A stretch of 64,000 bases of DNA from Hylemonella gracilis str. Niagara R (GTDB lineage Bacteria > Pseudomonadota > Gammaproteobacteria > Burkholderiales > Burkholderiaceae_C). A model generated the notes under the pieces. The model did no database searches and was not told where the DNA came from. It was given only the letters and a program-made list of their open reading frames with translations. The position numbers and the translations under genes are program-made. The DNA lies in assembly GCF_000600295.1 (NCBI RefSeq), contig NZ_JEMG01000001.1:1493165-1557164 (forward strand), in the 5' to 3' direction. Below, piece after piece: positions 63,504-64,000 of this stretch; within the stretch, counting starts at the first letter, position 1, and each line of letters opens with the position of its first letter.

Positions 63504-64000
63504 TGCGGCGCGGTGGCGGGTCTGATCCGGTTCGAGGCGAAGTGCAAGGCGGCTTCACCCTGCTGGAACTGATGGTGGCCCTCTCGCTCGGCCTGGTGGT
63601 GGTTGGCGCGGGCTTGACAGCTTATGTGGTGACCGGACGCACCGGGCGCCTGCAGGCCACGCTGGCGGACATGAACGAAGGCGCCCAGATCGGCCTGACC
63701 TTGTTGGCGCGCGAGCTGCAGCAAGCCGGTTATGCGCGCCCCTATCGCCTGCAGGTCACGGAGCCGGGCGGTCCAGCCACTGCCTTGGCGCGCACCGTCA
63801 TGGATCGGCCCGTCTTTGGCTGTGCCTATGGGCTCATCGACAACAGCCACCGCAGCCAGGCTGCAGCCTGGGATGCGACCGTCTGTGCGCCCGCGGCGGG
63901 GCCGCGCAACGACGTGGTGGAGATCAGCTACGAAGCTGACCTTGTCAACAGCTCGCCCACGTCCGCCGGTCTGCCGTCGGACTGCATCGGCAGCGGCCTG
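63503..64000 (+). CDS. pilW: Type IV pilus assembly protein PilW (3' end cut by window)
   Basis: 166 codons are visible from the ATG at 63503; the family is about 330 aa, so roughly half is missing. The prepilin site is QGG-FTLLELMVALSLGLVVVG after a 17-residue leader, then ADMNEGAQIGLTLLARELQQ AGYA as in PilW. It belongs to the fimT-pilV-pilW minor-pilin cluster; pilX, pilY1 and pilE would be expected beyond the window. Confidence 0.9.
   Translation, partial: MRRGGGSDPVRGEVQGGFTLLELMVALSLGLVVVGAGLTAYVVTGRTGRLQATLADMNEGAQIGLTLLARELQQAGYARPYRLQVTEPGGPATALARTVMDRPVFGCAYGLIDNSHRSQAAAWDATVCAPAAGPRNDVVEISYEADLVNSSPTSAGLPSDCIGSGL

Overview
The window looks like chromosome from a high-G+C betaproteobacterium of the order Burkholderiales, probably Comamonadaceae. 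The reasons are orphan Bug-type solute-binding proteins, a protocatechuate 4,5-cleavage (pmd) operon, a ybgC-tolQRA block beside nusB-ribH-ribB-ribE, and fimT-pilV-pilW minor pilins. Both ends cut through a gene. I saw no tRNA, rRNA, CRISPR array, transposase or integrase gene.

Layout. 1-11.5 kb: a hydroxycinnamate (ferulate/p-coumarate) side-chain degradation block. It has an SDR dehydrogenase, a feruloyl-CoA synthase and a crotonase on the minus strand. Divergent from them are a CouO-like amidohydrolase, a complete five-gene branched-chain/aromatic-type ABC importer and a second Bug protein. 11.7-13.4 kb: a chemoreceptor. 13.4-18.9 kb: a PotABCD-like importer and an aminotransferase. 18.9-27.9 kb: aroE-like and LysR genes divergent from the pmd operon, which carries all the core enzymes taking protocatechuate to pyruvate and oxaloacetate plus two binding-protein-fold genes of unclear role. 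27.9-30.4 kb: an old-yellow-enzyme reductase and a divergent HxlR/QorB pair. 30.5-35.6 kb: a three-gene MksFEB condensin without the MksG nuclease, followed by about 340 bp of crossing inverted repeats. 35.9-36.9 kb: an aldo/keto reductase.

36.9-40.55 kb is a visibly AT-richer island. It encodes a PD-(D/E)XK-like nuclease next to a deoxyribosyltransferase-like (NAD/nucleotide-hydrolase-type) protein, a candidate two-gene defence unit. After it come small unknown genes with at least one well-formed integron attC site, so part of the island is probably an integron cassette array that has lost its integrase or lies away from it. 40.6-41.6 kb: VOC and DM13-like proteins. 41.6-48.4 kb: a LacI regulator with a perfect 24-bp operator, a TRAP transporter (dctPQM) and a cytosolic GH31 alpha-glycosidase. 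48.5-49.2 kb: an alpha/beta hydrolase.

49.3-56.0 kb, all minus strand: tolA, tolR, tolQ, ybgC, an aminotransferase, nusB, ribH, a RibBX-type ribB and ribE. 56.0-60.9 kb is an accessory insert (two TetR regulators with visible operators, a membrane protein, a DUF4256-like protein, an SDR remnant and two aldo/keto reductases) that separates ribE from ribD (60.96-62.09 kb). The window ends in fimT-pilV-pilW.

How the parts may work together (inference): the first block imports hydroxycinnamates and shortens them to hydroxybenzoate/vanillate-type acids. With hydroxylase and demethylase steps encoded elsewhere these become protocatechuate, which the pmd operon degrades to central metabolites. The aroE-like gene next to pmd may feed quinate or shikimate into the same point.
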